Positions 1 through 8,667 of a stretch of 64,000 nucleotides of DNA are shown piece after piece. Under the pieces are notes generated by a model, which was not told where the DNA came from, did no database searches, and saw nothing but the letters and a program-made list of their open reading frames with translations. The position numbers and the translations under genes are program-made. Position 1 is the stretch's first letter. The number at the start of each line of letters is the position of its first letter. The stretch is from Burkholderia sp. Nafp2/4-1b (GTDB lineage Bacteria; Pseudomonadota; Gammaproteobacteria; Burkholderiales; Burkholderiaceae): the NCBI RefSeq assembly GCF_003635165.1, contig NZ_ML058606.1, positions 309,393 through 373,392 on the forward strand, in the 5' to 3' direction.

Positions 1-240
1 GCCGGCGATCGCGATGAGTCGCCGCCGTTTGCGGAAGAGCACGAAACAGATGAAGAGAAGTACAAATGAATCGAACAGAATCAATTTGATTGGGGTATGG
101 TGTCTTTTTATGGACGGCTGACGATCCGGCCCTGACGCGACGCCGAAGTCGGCCTCCAGAATCGGTGGCGGTATCGGCGGGCGGAGCTCCCGCCCGACGC
201 GCCGCTTCGCATTGTCGCTGCACTTTAAGAAAGAATCGAG

Positions 241-558
241 ATGGCCACGTATTCCAACGAAGCGGTGCTCGACGCATTGAGACGAGTGCAGTACCGCCAG
301 GTACCGTGGGCGCGCCGCCCGGGCGTGTTCGAGTATCTCCGGTCACTGGGGCTGATGGACACGGTCAGGCAGAAGACCGTTGCTCCCGCACCGGGCTTCC
401 ACGCGCCGGTCGACATCGCAGTGCTGACCGATAACGGTCGAGCCGAATGTGCGCGCCTCGAGCGCGACGAAAAATTACTCTCCTGGACGGATCGCCGTAT
501 GGACGACTACGCATTGAGCGAAGCGAGCGCCGTCGCGATTCTCGAAAGCCGCCTGTAG
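241..558 (+). CDS. Hypothetical protein, 105 aa
   Basis: I do not recognise a family. The product is a small, soluble, charged protein with no signal peptide and no membrane segment. It is rich in Arg and Asp/Glu, with a mixed helical N-terminal half and an acidic C-terminal helix. The start is an ATG with a purine-rich stretch (AAGAAAG) upstream and GAG immediately before it, so the ribosome site is mediocre. Codon use, with G or C in most third positions, fits a real Burkholderia gene. It stands alone, with no clear operon partner on either side. That it is a gene is moderately sure; its function is unknown. Confidence 0.6.
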   Translation: MATYSNEAVLDALRRVQYRQVPWARRPGVFEYLRSLGLMDTVRQKTVAPAPGFHAPVDIAVLTDNGRAECARLERDEKLLSWTDRRMDDYALSEASAVAILESRL

Positions 559-601
559 CGGCTACACGCCCGCCCGTCGCGGGCCGTGCGCCGGCGACGC
601 C

Positions 602-632
602 AAAAAAAAGCCCGTATCGCGAGGATACGGGC
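602..632 (-). terminator. Intrinsic terminator of the small secreted protein gene
   Basis: On the minus strand a 9-bp stem (GCCCGTATC with GATACGGGC, loop of 5) is followed by eight T. It lies about 120 nt after the stop of the gene at 750-1001 and has no T-run in the plus direction, so it serves the minus-strand gene. Confidence 0.8.
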
Positions 633-749
633 GTACCGGATACTTTTGCTGTTGCCACGCTGTGCTCATGGCAACGAATGTGACTCGTCGCATGTCGAGC
701 AGTTCCCGAATCCGGGAATTTTCTTTGACGAAATCCTGCGAATTGCGGA

Positions 750-1001
750 CTACGGATGACGTGGCATATCGGACGGCTGCGAGCCGATTCGTGCGCGCGC
801 GTTGCTGGCGATGTCGCCGCGCAAATCGCCGCGCGGCACGGTCTGCCGATCGGGCGACGTAGCGGGTGCTTGCTGGCGAAGGGTGTTCCGGCGTTCCTGC
901 TGGCGGTGAGGCGGCTTCACGCGATCGTCGGCGTGAACGGGGGCGGTCAGCGCCAGTGAAATGACAATGCCGCATGCGACAAGCAGTGACATTGGTTTCA
1001 T
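750..1001 (-). CDS. Small secreted basic protein, 83 aa
   Basis: The protein begins MKPMSLLVACGIVISLALTA and continues to an Ala-Asp-Asp sequence, a good Sec signal peptide with cleavage likely after residue 25. The mature part (about 58 aa) is basic, rich in Arg, Gln and Pro, and contains no Cys. The ATG at 1001 is preferred over an upstream in-frame TTG at 1019 because GAAGGGAG lies 8 nt before it and because the signal peptide then starts normally. The family is not recognised; it resembles the many short periplasmic proteins of unknown role in Burkholderia. It has its own terminator downstream (602-632), supporting a monocistronic gene. Confidence 0.6.
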   Translation of the reverse strand: MKPMSLLVACGIVISLALTAPVHADDRVKPPHRQQERRNTLRQQAPATSPDRQTVPRGDLRGDIASNARARIGSQPSDMPRHP

Positions 1002-1199
1002 GGCGGGGGCTCCCTTCAAGCCGTCGGTCGGCTTGTTGATATCTCGCTAAGGTAAGCGCGGGAGCGCAGGCTTGCTGTAAATAATAGTAAATAGATGTAT
1101 CGCTGCACGACAGCGCCAAGCAACGACGGCACGAATGCCGGACGAAATGCGTGGCGCCGAAAGGCGCCGGGCGGCCGAAGCCGCCCGATCGAGCATGCG

Positions 1200-1601
1200 T
1201 TACGCCATCTTCACAGGGGCGCGCCAGGATTCCGGATTGGTCCAGAAGGCGCCGCGCAGCCGGTCGCGGCTCGGCGGTGCAGGCGGTTTCGTCGCGCTTG
1301 CGCCGATGCGCCCGCGCAACGAGATCTGGCGACCGCTCGTGCCGAGTCGCTTGACGATTTCGGCGAGCGTACCGTCCGCTTGCCATTCGTCGAAGCGGCG
1401 GCGGCAGGTCGGCGGAGACGGATAGCGGCCCGGCAGCTTCGACCAACCTTCGCCCGTCGACAATACCCACAGCACGGCGTTGACTACCGCACGAGCCTCC
1501 ACGCGGGGACGGCCGCGCCGTTCACTTCGTGCGGGTTCCGAGCAAAACAGACCTTCGACCAGCGCCCACTCGTTATCTCTCAAATCGTCGAACAGCATCA
1601 T
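1200..1601 (-). CDS. IS402/IS5-type transposase N-terminal domain protein (DUF4096-like), 133 aa, no catalytic domain
   Basis: Residues 1-85 match the helix-turn-helix domain that opens IS402-type (IS5 family) transposases: an LRDNEW start, an RGRP motif, then NAVLWVLSTG, LPGRYPS and TCRRRFDEW. The usual DDE nuclease part is absent and the protein simply ends at 133 aa, so it cannot transpose by itself. A start with GAGGAC just before a double ATG is well formed. I see no terminal inverted repeats or target duplication around it. A paralogue with the same truncated design lies at 27686-28096. It is either a decayed insertion sequence or a domesticated DNA-binding protein; the intact reading frame and good ribosome site favour retention. 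A sigma-54-like sequence lies about 160 bp upstream (1758-1773). Confidence 0.6.
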   Translation of the reverse strand: MMLFDDLRDNEWALVEGLFCSEPARSERRGRPRVEARAVVNAVLWVLSTGEGWSKLPGRYPSPPTCRRRFDEWQADGTLAEIVKRLGTSGRQISLRGRIGASATKPPAPPSRDRLRGAFWTNPESWRAPVKMA

Positions 1602-2029
1602 GTCCTCACCTCAGCGAAGCTAACTCCGGTGCGCTGCCCTGCGCCGCGCACTCTTCAAGCACTCGAGCGTCGAGTGCCGGGTTGGGGCGTCCGGTTGGCC
1701 GGCAGCGGCGTTTCTGCCTTCCGTCCGACGAAAACCTGCGCCCTGTGGCCCAAGTAATGCACGATGTGTGCCACGTCGGAGGCGATTCCCTCGAGAGCCG
1801 CTTGGCAGCGGGCTAACGGCTAAGTCAGCTAGGGGCGTATAAGACGCCAAAATAACCCGCCAGCAAATCAGGACAATCACCAATCTTGTGCAGTCCGCCC
1901 GTGCCGCGTGCGTTTGGGCGAATATTGCACCGCAGCGAAACATGTGTGACGGGTGCCGGATTCGTCGACCGCGGCCGGATCCGCACATTACAATCGCGCA
2001 TCGATATCGAGGATTGATGAGGTGAAGGG
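1602..2029. other. Intergenic region between IS402-like gene and LysR gene
   Basis: There is no convincing gene in these 428 bases. A frame of 122 codons on the minus strand (1620-1988) lacks a ribosome site and reads as Arg-rich shadow sequence. There is a short hairpin GGCGT-ATAAG-ACGCC near 1833-1850. The stretch TGGCAC-ACATC-GTGCA on the minus strand (1758-1773) resembles a sigma-54 promoter with one mismatch in the -12 element. The LysR gene has GAGGTGAAGGG ahead of its ATG. Confidence 0.4.
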
Positions 2030-2932
2030 ATGAACGTTACGTTGCGTCAGCTTCGCGTATTCATCGAGGTTGCGCGGCAAAGGAGCTTCAGTCGTGCGGG
2101 TGACGAGATCGGGCTCACGCAGTCCGCGGTCAGCCGGTGCGTGCGCGAACTGGAGGCCGAGCTTGGACTGAAGCTTATCGACCGGACGACGCGCGACGTG
2201 CAGCTGACCGACGTCGGCGCGAACCTGATTGCGAGCGTGTCGCGCCTGATCGATGATCTCGACGACACGCTGCGCGAGATTCGCGAGATCGGCGAGCAGC
2301 GCCGTGGGCGCGTGATCGTCGCAGCGAGCCCGACGATCGCGTGCCGGTTGATGCCGCGCGTCGTCGCGTCGTGCGAGCGCCAGTTCCCGTTCGTCACGCT
2401 CGGCCTGCGCGACGACGTGCAGAGCGACGTGCTGCGCAAGGTGAAGTCGAGCGAGGTCGATTTCGGCGTCGTCATCGGGCCGCTCGCCGCTGCCGATCTG
2501 GTCTGCGAATCGTTGATGACCGACTCGTTCTGTCTGGTCGCGCGCGCCGATCATCCGCTCGCGGCGCGAGCCGAGGTGCCGTGGACGGCGCTCGATGGCG
2601 AGCGGCTCGTCCTGCTCGACCATGCGTCCGGCAGCCGGCCGCTGATCGACGCCGCGCTGGCCGCCCATCGCGTGAACGCGACGGTCATGCAGGAGCTCGG
2701 CCATTCGGCGACGGTGTTCGGGCTCGTCGAGGCCGGCGTCGGGGTCAGCGTGCAGCCGTGGCTGTCGCTGCCGCTGCCGGCGGGATCCACGCTCGTCGCG
2801 CGACCGTTGACGCCGCGCACCGAACGCACCGTCGAGCTGGTGCGCCGGCGCGACCGGTCGCTGTCGCCCGCGGCGCAGGCGATCTGGGAGCTCGCGCGCC
2901 AGATGCCGGCGAGGGCGGAAGACCTCGATTGA
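2030..2932 (+). CDS. LysR-family transcriptional regulator, 300 aa
   Basis: Typical LysR length and layout. An N-terminal winged helix-turn-helix (residues 1-60, with FSRAGDEIGLTQSAVSRCVR as the recognition region and the ELEAELGLKLIDR wing) is followed by a periplasmic-binding-like effector domain (about 90-295). The strong site GAGGTGAAGGG precedes the ATG. LysR regulators usually control a divergent neighbour, but the divergent gene here is the IS402-like remnant and the downstream gene (scpB) has its own promoter. The target is therefore not evident from context. The effector is unknown. Confidence 0.85.
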   Translation: MNVTLRQLRVFIEVARQRSFSRAGDEIGLTQSAVSRCVRELEAELGLKLIDRTTRDVQLTDVGANLIASVSRLIDDLDDTLREIREIGEQRRGRVIVAASPTIACRLMPRVVASCERQFPFVTLGLRDDVQSDVLRKVKSSEVDFGVVIGPLAAADLVCESLMTDSFCLVARADHPLAARAEVPWTALDGERLVLLDHASGSRPLIDAALAAHRVNATVMQELGHSATVFGLVEAGVGVSVQPWLSLPLPAGSTLVARPLTPRTERTVELVRRRDRSLSPAAQAIWELARQMPARAEDLD

Positions 2933-3415
2933 GGTACGGATTCGGCGTGCGCGCCGGCACACCGCGCGAAGCGTGTCCCTCGATGGCGGTTCTCGATGAC
3001 GCATTTCGGCGAGGTCGGCCCGGCGACGGGCGAGCCGGCGGTGCGCTGGTGCCCCGCATGCGATCCCGTGCGGCTGGACGCGGGCGTCGAGTGTTTGCGC
3101 GCGTCCCTCGTGCGTGGCGCGGGCCGTCGCTGAAGCGGGGTGGAGCGGCTTCGGCGCTCGGACGGCGTGTGGTGCCGCTCATCCGCCGCTCATCTTTACG
3201 CACCGGGCAATTTTGCGTAATATGGCGCTCAGTCACGCGGTTCCGTCGTTGAACCGTGCTGTTCCGTCCGGTCTGGGCCTGGCTTGAAGTTGGTTCGCCG
3301 CCCCCGGTTCGTGCTCCCATCAATATGACCGATCAGAATCGGGCGAGCGCGTCTTCCGTTCCTTTCGTCTGTTTGTTGATCCGGTTCGTTTGACCACAGG
3401 GTCTGGCCTAGCTGC
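2933..3415 (+). promoter_or_regulatory. Intergenic region with scpB promoter
   Basis: No gene is seen in these 483 bases. A sigma-70 type promoter can be read: TTTACG at 3195-3200, a 17-nt spacer, and TAATAT at 3218-3223. Transcription would start near 3230 and give a leader of about 185 nt before scpB. The first 200 bases hold only GC-rich sequence after the LysR stop. Confidence 0.5.
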
Positions 3416-4438
3416 ATGAATACCCAAGAGGCGAAGATCGTCCTCGAGACTGCTTTGATCTGTGCGCAGGAACCGCTGAAGCTCGGCGATTTGCGCAAGC
3501 TCTTTGCCGACGGCGTGTCGGCTGACACGGTCCGCACGTTGCTCGAAGATCTGAAACAGGATTGGTCCGGCCGCGGCGTCGAACTGGTGGCGCTGGCAAC
3601 CGGATGGCGCTTTCAGAGCAAGCCGGCGATGCGCCATTATCTGGATCGACTGCATCCCGAGAAGCCGCCGAAATATTCGCGTGCGGTGCTCGAAACGCTC
3701 GCGATCATTGCGTATCGGCAACCGGTCACGCGCGGCGACATCGAAGAGATTCGCGGCGTCACGGTCAATACGCAGGTGGTGAAGCAGCTCGAGGATCGCG
3801 GCTGGATCGAGGTGATCGGGCATCGTGACGTGCCGGGGCGCCCGGCGCTGTACGCGACGACCAAGCAGTTCCTCGACGATCTCGGCCTGAAGGCGCTCGA
3901 CGACCTGCCCGCGCTCGAGGAGCCCGCCGCGAACATCGAGGCTGCGCTGCTCGCGCAGCAGGCGATGGACTTCGATGGCGAGGTGCCGGTGGCGCAAGAC
4001 GTGCCCGAAGCCGTCGAGGTGGCGGCCGACGAGCCGCAAGCGTACTCCGACGAAGTGCCGGGCGACGCCGCGACGGATGTCGCATCGACGCAGGAAATGC
4101 CGAACCGCGATACGCTGGAAGCTGATCGCGTTCAAACCGAACAGGACGGCGCCGAAGCAGCGCCAGCCGGCGGGCAGTCCGAGCCGCTGCACGCGGATTG
4201 GAACGAGGAAGATCGCAAGCCGGCTGCCGACTCGGTTGCCGGAGACGGAGCGGAAGCGGCCGGCGACATGCCGGGCGAGGCTGGCCAGGCCGACGCCTCA
4301 CGCTCCCGTCCCGCGGATGGCGAGTTGCTGGACGATACGTCCGACAGCCTTGCCGACGCCGTACGCAGTGCGAGCGCGCCGATCGGCGCCGACGCGCTGC
4401 CGGACGACGAAGCAGAACCCGAACAGCGCCGCGCCTGA
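3416..4438 (+). CDS. scpB: Segregation and condensation protein B (ScpB), 340 aa
   Basis: ScpB is the winged-helix kleisin partner of the SMC-ScpA complex that compacts and segregates the chromosome; it acts in the cytoplasm on the nucleoid. Residues 1-180 carry the two winged-helix domains, recognised from [17 protein letters not shown] at the start and from [20 protein letters not shown] and [19 protein letters not shown]. The remaining 160 residues form a long acidic, Ala/Asp/Glu-rich low-complexity tail, making the protein much longer than the usual 180-200 aa; such tails occur in Burkholderiales. It is followed after 60 nt by rluB, the usual betaproteobacterial neighbour. scpA is not in this window. 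Confidence 0.93.
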   Translation: MNTQEAKIVLETALICAQEPLKLGDLRKLFADGVSADTVRTLLEDLKQDWSGRGVELVALATGWRFQSKPAMRHYLDRLHPEKPPKYSRAVLETLAIIAYRQPVTRGDIEEIRGVTVNTQVVKQLEDRGWIEVIGHRDVPGRPALYATTKQFLDDLGLKALDDLPALEEPAANIEAALLAQQAMDFDGEVPVAQDVPEAVEVAADEPQAYSDEVPGDAATDVASTQEMPNRDTLEADRVQTEQDGAEAAPAGGQSEPLHADWNEEDRKPAADSVAGDGAEAAGDMPGEAGQADASRSRPADGELLDDTSDSLADAVRSASAPIGADALPDDEAEPEQRRA

Positions 4439-4498
4439 TCGCGGCCGACTTCTTGCCGCGCCCCCGCCGGGCGCGAGACCTGACATTTTGAGGTTGTT

Positions 4499-6229
4499 TT
4501 GACAGATATCCACGATATTGAATCGTCCGCGCCTGCCGCGCAGGCCGCGCGTGCCGACGATGCGCCGGAGCAGGACGCTCCGGCCGCGGGTGGTGACGAG
4601 CGTCCCCGCCGCGGCCTGCGGCGCGGCCCGCGTAGCCTGATTGCGCGTCGTCGCGCGGCGGCCAAGTCGAAGGGCGCCGACGGCGAGTCGCAGGGCGGCG
4701 AAGGCGCGGACGCGCAGCCGGCCGAGGCCGCTGAAGCGCAGCCCGCGCGCGCGCCGCGCAAGGAAGGTGCGGCCAAGGGCGGCCGCAAGCCGGCCGGCAA
4801 GCGTGAGGGTGCGGCCAAGGCGTCCCAGGGCGGCCAGGCGCGGCGCGGTGGTTCGCCGAAGGCTGAAGGTGGCGCGAAGGCTGAAGGCGGCGCGGCGAAG
4901 GCCGACGGCGACGCAGCGTCGCAGGACGATCTGTTCGCCTATGTGACCTCGCCCGCATTCGACGCGGACAACTCGGCAGGCGGCAGCGGCGTGCGTGCGC
5001 CGATGCTGCGCCGCGGCCGCAGCCAGCCGGCGAACAAGCGCGTGCTGTCGCCGGACGACGATGCGCCGAAGCTGCACAAGGTGCTCGCGGAAGCCGGCAT
5101 GGGTTCGCGCCGTGAAATGGAAGAGCTGATCGTCGCCGGCCGCGTGTCGGTGAACGGCGAACCCGCACACATCGGCCAGCGCATCATGCCGACCGACCAG
5201 GTCCGCATCAACGGCAAGCCGGTCAAGCGCAAGCTGCCGAACAAGCCGCCGCGCGTGCTGCTGTACCACAAGCCGACGGGCGAGATCGTCAGCCACGCCG
5301 ACCCGGAAGGTCGTCCGTCGGTGTTTGACCGCCTGCCGCCGATGAAGACGGCGAAATGGCTCGCGGTGGGCCGCCTCGACTTCAACACCGAAGGTCTGCT
5401 GATGCTGACGACGTCGGGCGATCTCGCGAACCGTTTCATGCATCCGCGCTACAGCGTCGAGCGTGAATACGCGGTGCGCGTCGTCGGCGAACTGTCCGAA
5501 GGGATGCGCCAGAAGCTGCTGCACGGTGTCGAGCTCGATGACGGTCCGGCGAACTTCCTGCGCATCCGCGACGGCGGCGGCGAAGGCACGAACCACTGGT
5601 ATCACGTCGCGCTGGCCGAAGGCCGCAACCGCGAAGTGCGCCGGATGTTCGAAGCGGCCGGCCTGATGGTGAGCCGCCTGATTCGTACCCGGCACGGCCC
5701 GATCCCGCTGCCGCGCGGCCTGAAGCGCGGCCGCTGGGAAGAGCTCGACGAAGCGCAGGTGCGCAAGCTGATGGCTACCGTCGGCCTGAAGGCGCCGTCC
5801 GAGGAGAAGGGCAAGCGCGGTGGTGGCGCGTCGGCCGAGCGCCGTCAGCCGGATCCGATGCAGACCTCGATGGGCTTCATCGGCCGCGAGCCGGTGTTGA
5901 CGACCCATGGTCAGCTCGACCAGCCGCGTCGCGGCGGCGCTGGCGGCCGGCGCGGTGCGCCGGGCCTGCCGGGGCTGAGCGGCTATGGCAGCCTGCCGGT
6001 TTCGCCGTCGGGCCATGGCAACCGCTCGGGTGGCGGTCGCGATGTCGACGGCAATCGCGCGTCGTACGGCGCGGGCCCCAAGCGTGACGGCGCGGGCGGC
6101 AAGCGCGGCGGCCCGAAGGGCGGCAACCGCAACCCGAACGGCAATCGCGCGGAAGGCGCGGGCGGCAACGGCGGCGGCGGTGCACGTGGCGGCCAGCGTC
6201 CGCAGCGCAATCGCTCGCGCGGTCGCTGA
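4499..6229 (+). CDS. rluB: 23S rRNA pseudouridine synthase RluB, 576 aa with long disordered ends
   Basis: This enzyme isomerises a uridine to pseudouridine in helix 80 of 23S rRNA (U2605 in E. coli). The enzyme core is ordinary: an S4 RNA-binding domain from about residue 192 ([20 protein letters not shown]) and the RsuA/RluB catalytic domain with [11 protein letters not shown], whose Asp294 is the expected nucleophile. Around the core lie an Ala/Lys/Arg/Glu-rich N-terminal extension of about 190 residues and a Gly/Arg/Asn-rich C-terminal tail of about 130 residues with many RG and GG steps. Together they double the roughly 290 aa of E. coli RluB. The start is TTG at 4499 with GAGG 5 nt upstream; I find no better ATG. 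A GC hairpin (6243-6263) follows the stop. Confidence 0.9.
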   Translation: MTDIHDIESSAPAAQAARADDAPEQDAPAAGGDERPRRGLRRGPRSLIARRRAAAKSKGADGESQGGEGADAQPAEAAEAQPARAPRKEGAAKGGRKPAGKREGAAKASQGGQARRGGSPKAEGGAKAEGGAAKADGDAASQDDLFAYVTSPAFDADNSAGGSGVRAPMLRRGRSQPANKRVLSPDDDAPKLHKVLAEAGMGSRREMEELIVAGRVSVNGEPAHIGQRIMPTDQVRINGKPVKRKLPNKPPRVLLYHKPTGEIVSHADPEGRPSVFDRLPPMKTAKWLAVGRLDFNTEGLLMLTTSGDLANRFMHPRYSVEREYAVRVVGELSEGMRQKLLHGVELDDGPANFLRIRDGGGEGTNHWYHVALAEGRNREVRRMFEAAGLMVSRLIRTRHGPIPLPRGLKRGRWEELDEAQVRKLMATVGLKAPSEEKGKRGGGASAERRQPDPMQTSMGFIGREPVLTTHGQLDQPRRGGAGGRRGAPGLPGLSGYGSLPVSPSGHGNRSGGGRDVDGNRASYGAGPKRDGAGGKRGGPKGGNRNPNGNRAEGAGGNGGGGARGGQRPQRNRSRGR

Positions 6230-6642
6230 CCGTTTCGGGTGTCCGGCGGCGTACTGCCGCCGGCGCGCCGGCGCAATCGCCATCGGTCAGGCCGACTCGG
6301 CGCGTTGCGCGGTGTGTTTTTGACTGTATATCTATCGCGCTGCCGGATTGTGTCGTGTGAGCGGACAGTCCGGTTTCGCATTTTTGGTCGGTAAAGGCGG
6401 GCTGGACGCTGCATTTACCGGCTGGCTTGGCGTTTGCGCCAAAAATCGCTATAATCGCGGAGTCGCTGGGCGTACGGATTCAATGTGCGGCTCAGGTGCG
6501 ACCACCAGTAAGAAGATGGGCGTTCCGCCCATTTTTTTTTGCTGAAACGGTTAGGCATCTCGGGTAGCGCTTCCTGCGCCGGCTAAGGCGCGCGCCCGCG
6601 GGTGAATCGCGAGCGGCGGGCGCGAACACCTGAGAGGACACT
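6230..6642 (+). promoter_or_regulatory. rimP-nusA-infB operon promoter and leader
   Basis: There is no gene here. A strong sigma-70 promoter is visible: TTGGCG 6427-6432, 17-nt spacer, perfect TATAAT 6450-6455, giving a start near 6462. About 55-80 nt into the transcript is an intrinsic terminator (6516-6540), so the leader can end as a short RNA or be read through into rimP. In E. coli this operon is known to be feedback-controlled and starts with a tRNA gene (metY); no tRNA is present here. A perfect 8-bp GC hairpin (CCGGCGGC/GCCGCCGG, 6243-6263) lies just after rluB. Confidence 0.75.
6516..6540 (+). terminator. Intrinsic terminator/attenuator in the rimP leader
   Basis: A 7-bp stem (ATGGGCG with CGCCCAT, loop TTC) is followed directly by an unbroken T-run to 6540. 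It lies downstream of the rimP promoter and 102 nt before the rimP start, with no open reading frame between promoter and terminator. This is the arrangement of an attenuator. Confidence 0.8.
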
Positions 6643-7101
6643 GTGCAACTGACGGAACTGATAGAAACCACGGTCACCGGGCTCGGCTACGAGCTGGTGG
6701 ATCTCGAGCGCACCGGGCGCGGCATGCTTTGCATCTATATCGATCAGCCTGCCGGCATCTCGCTCGAAGATTGCGAAAAGGTCACGCGTCAGCTCCAGCA
6801 CGTCTTGACGGTCGAAAACATCGATTACGAACGGCTCGAAGTCTCGTCCCCGGGGCTCGACCGCCCGTTGAAGAAGCTGGCCGACTTCGAGCGCTTCGCC
6901 GGCAGCGAAGCTTCCGTGACCTTGAAAAAGCCGCTGGACGGGCGCAAGACGTACCGGGGCATTCTGCACGCGCCGAATGGCGAAACGATCGGTTTGGAAT
7001 TTGAGGGGAAGAAGGGCGAGGCAGCCATGCTGGATTTCACGCTGGCCGATATCGATAAAGCCCGCCTGATTCCGCAAGTTGACTTTAGGAGCCGCAAATA
7101 A
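6643..7101 (+). CDS. rimP: Ribosome maturation factor RimP, 152 aa
   Basis: RimP is needed for late assembly of the 30S ribosomal subunit. The product has normal family length, with an N-terminal alpha/beta domain containing [20 protein letters not shown] and [13 protein letters not shown], and the [16 protein letters not shown] motif that marks the family. The C-terminal part is an Sm-like barrel. The start is GTG with GAGAGGAC 5 nt upstream. The stop overlaps the nusA start (TAATG), showing translational coupling in the rimP-nusA-infB operon. Confidence 0.95.
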   Translation: MQLTELIETTVTGLGYELVDLERTGRGMLCIYIDQPAGISLEDCEKVTRQLQHVLTVENIDYERLEVSSPGLDRPLKKLADFERFAGSEASVTLKKPLDGRKTYRGILHAPNGETIGLEFEGKKGEAAMLDFTLADIDKARLIPQVDFRSRK

Positions 7102-8576
7102 TGAGTCGCGAAGTGTTGATGCTGGTGGATGCGCTGGCGCGCGAGAAAAACGTCGACAAGGATGTGGTGCTGGGCGCCCTCGAGGCCGCGCTCGCTTCCG
7201 CTTCCAAGAAGCTGTTCGACGAAGGCGCCGAAATCCGCGTCCATATCGATCGCGAAAGCGGCGAGCACGAAACCTTCCGTCGCTGGCTCGTCGTGCCCGA
7301 CGAGGCAGGCTTGCAGGAGCCGGATCGCGAGATCCTGCTGTTCGAAGCACGTGACCAGAACCCCGACGTCGAAGTCGGCGAATTCATCGAGGAGCCGGTG
7401 CCGTCGATCGAGTTCGGCCGTATCGGTGCGCAGGCCGCCAAGCAGGTGATCCTGCAGAAGGTGCGCGACGCCGAGCGCGAGCAGATCCTGAACGACTACC
7501 TCGAGCGCGGCGAAAAGATCATGACGGGCACGGTGAAGCGCCTCGACAAGGGCAACTTCATCGTCGAATCGGGCCGTGTCGAAGCGCTGCTGCGCCGCGA
7601 CCAGCTGATCCCGAAGGAAAACCTGCGCGTGGGCGACCGCGTGCGTGCGTACATCGCGAAGGTCGACCGCACCGCGCGCGGCCCGCAGATCGAACTCTCG
7701 CGCACGGCGCCCGAGTTCCTGATGAAGCTGTTCGAGATGGAAGTGCCGGAAATCGAGCAGGGCCTGCTCGAGATCAAGGCAGCCGCTCGCGACCCGGGCG
7801 TGCGCGCGAAGATCGGCGTGATCGCCTACGACAAGCGGATCGATCCGATCGGTACCTGTGTCGGCATCCGCGGCTCGCGTGTGCAGGCCGTGCGCAACGA
7901 GCTCGGTGGCGAAAACATCGACATCGTGCTATGGTCGGAAGATCCCGCCCAGTTCGTGATCGGCGCGCTCGCGCCGGCAGCCGTCCAGTCGATCGTCGTC
8001 GATGAAGAAAAGCACTCGATGGACGTCGTCGTCGACGAGAACGAACTGGCTGTCGCGATCGGCCGCAGCGGTCAGAACGTTCGCCTCGCCGGCGAACTGA
8101 CCGGCTGGCAGATCAACATCATGACGCCGGACGAATCCGCCCTGAAGCAGGGTGAAGAGCGCGATCGACTGCGCGCGCTGTTCATGGCGCGTCTCGACGT
8201 CGACGAAGAAGTCGCCGACATCCTGATCGACGAAGGTTTCACGAGCCTCGAAGAGATCGCCTACGTGCCGCTCAACGAAATGCTCGAAATCGAGGCGTTC
8301 GACGAGGACACGGTGCACGAGCTGCGCAATCGCGCACGCGACGCACTGCTGACGATGGCGATCGCGAACGAAGAAAAGGTTGAAAATGCAGCGCTGGATT
8401 TGAAGAGCCTCGACGGCATCACGCCGGAGTTGCTCGCAAAGCTGGCCGAACACGCCGTTCAGACGCGCGACGAACTCGCCGAGCTGGCCGTGGATGAACT
8501 GGTCGACATGACCGGGATGGAAGAGGATGCCGCTAAGGCGTTGATCATGAAAGCACGTGAACACTGGTTCCAGTGA
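7101..8576 (+). CDS. nusA: Transcription termination/antitermination factor NusA, 491 aa
   Basis: NusA binds RNA polymerase and controls pausing, intrinsic termination and antitermination. Domains in order are an N-terminal polymerase-binding domain (about 1-125), an S1 domain (about 135-200, [20 protein letters not shown]), KH1 and KH2 (about 230-360, including [14 protein letters not shown] and [12 protein letters not shown]), and two acidic C-terminal helix-hairpin-helix repeats (about 365-490) of the kind that bind the alpha subunit CTD. Length is right for proteobacterial NusA. It overlaps rimP by one base and lies 91 nt before infB. As the first genes of the operon follow an intrinsic terminator, NusA could feed back on its own leader. 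Confidence 0.96.
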   Translation: MSREVLMLVDALAREKNVDKDVVLGALEAALASASKKLFDEGAEIRVHIDRESGEHETFRRWLVVPDEAGLQEPDREILLFEARDQNPDVEVGEFIEEPVPSIEFGRIGAQAAKQVILQKVRDAEREQILNDYLERGEKIMTGTVKRLDKGNFIVESGRVEALLRRDQLIPKENLRVGDRVRAYIAKVDRTARGPQIELSRTAPEFLMKLFEMEVPEIEQGLLEIKAAARDPGVRAKIGVIAYDKRIDPIGTCVGIRGSRVQAVRNELGGENIDIVLWSEDPAQFVIGALAPAAVQSIVVDEEKHSMDVVVDENELAVAIGRSGQNVRLAGELTGWQINIMTPDESALKQGEERDRLRALFMARLDVDEEVADILIDEGFTSLEEIAYVPLNEMLEIEAFDEDTVHELRNRARDALLTMAIANEEKVENAALDLKSLDGITPELLAKLAEHAVQTRDELAELAVDELVDMTGMEEDAAKALIMKAREHWFQ

Positions 8577-8628
8577 GAAATGACCATGGCGCACTGATTT
8601 GATGGCGGCCGTATGGCCTGACCCGATG

Positions 8629-8664
8629 CTAACCGCAAGGAATCGGTCCTTGCACTAAGAGGAA
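8629..8664 (+). promoter_or_regulatory. Hairpin next to the infB ribosome-binding site
   Basis: GCAAGGA (8635-8641) and TCCTTGC (8647-8653) can form a 7-bp stem that ends 5 nt before the infB ribosome site AAGAGGA (8658-8664). It may influence initiation on infB mRNA; this is an inference from sequence only. Confidence 0.4.
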
Positions 8665-8667
8665 TGA

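Noticed and set aside
1..84. Minus-strand frame coding a hydrophobic stretch followed by Arg residues, running off the left edge
   Set aside because: Only a TTG at 82-84 could start it and no ribosome site is visible; it may be a partial membrane-protein gene but cannot be supported.
1152..1190. GC hairpins GGCGCC-GAAA-GGCGCC and GGGCGGC-CGAA-GCCGCCC as terminators
   Set aside because: Neither has a T-run on either strand; they may be chance GC palindromes.
1200..1601. Complete insertion sequence
   Set aside because: No catalytic domain, no flanking inverted repeats and no target duplication seen; the same holds for 27686-28096.
1620..1988. 122-codon minus-strand frame between the IS402-type and LysR genes
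   Set aside because: Arg/His-rich shadow sequence, no ribosome site, overlaps likely control elements.
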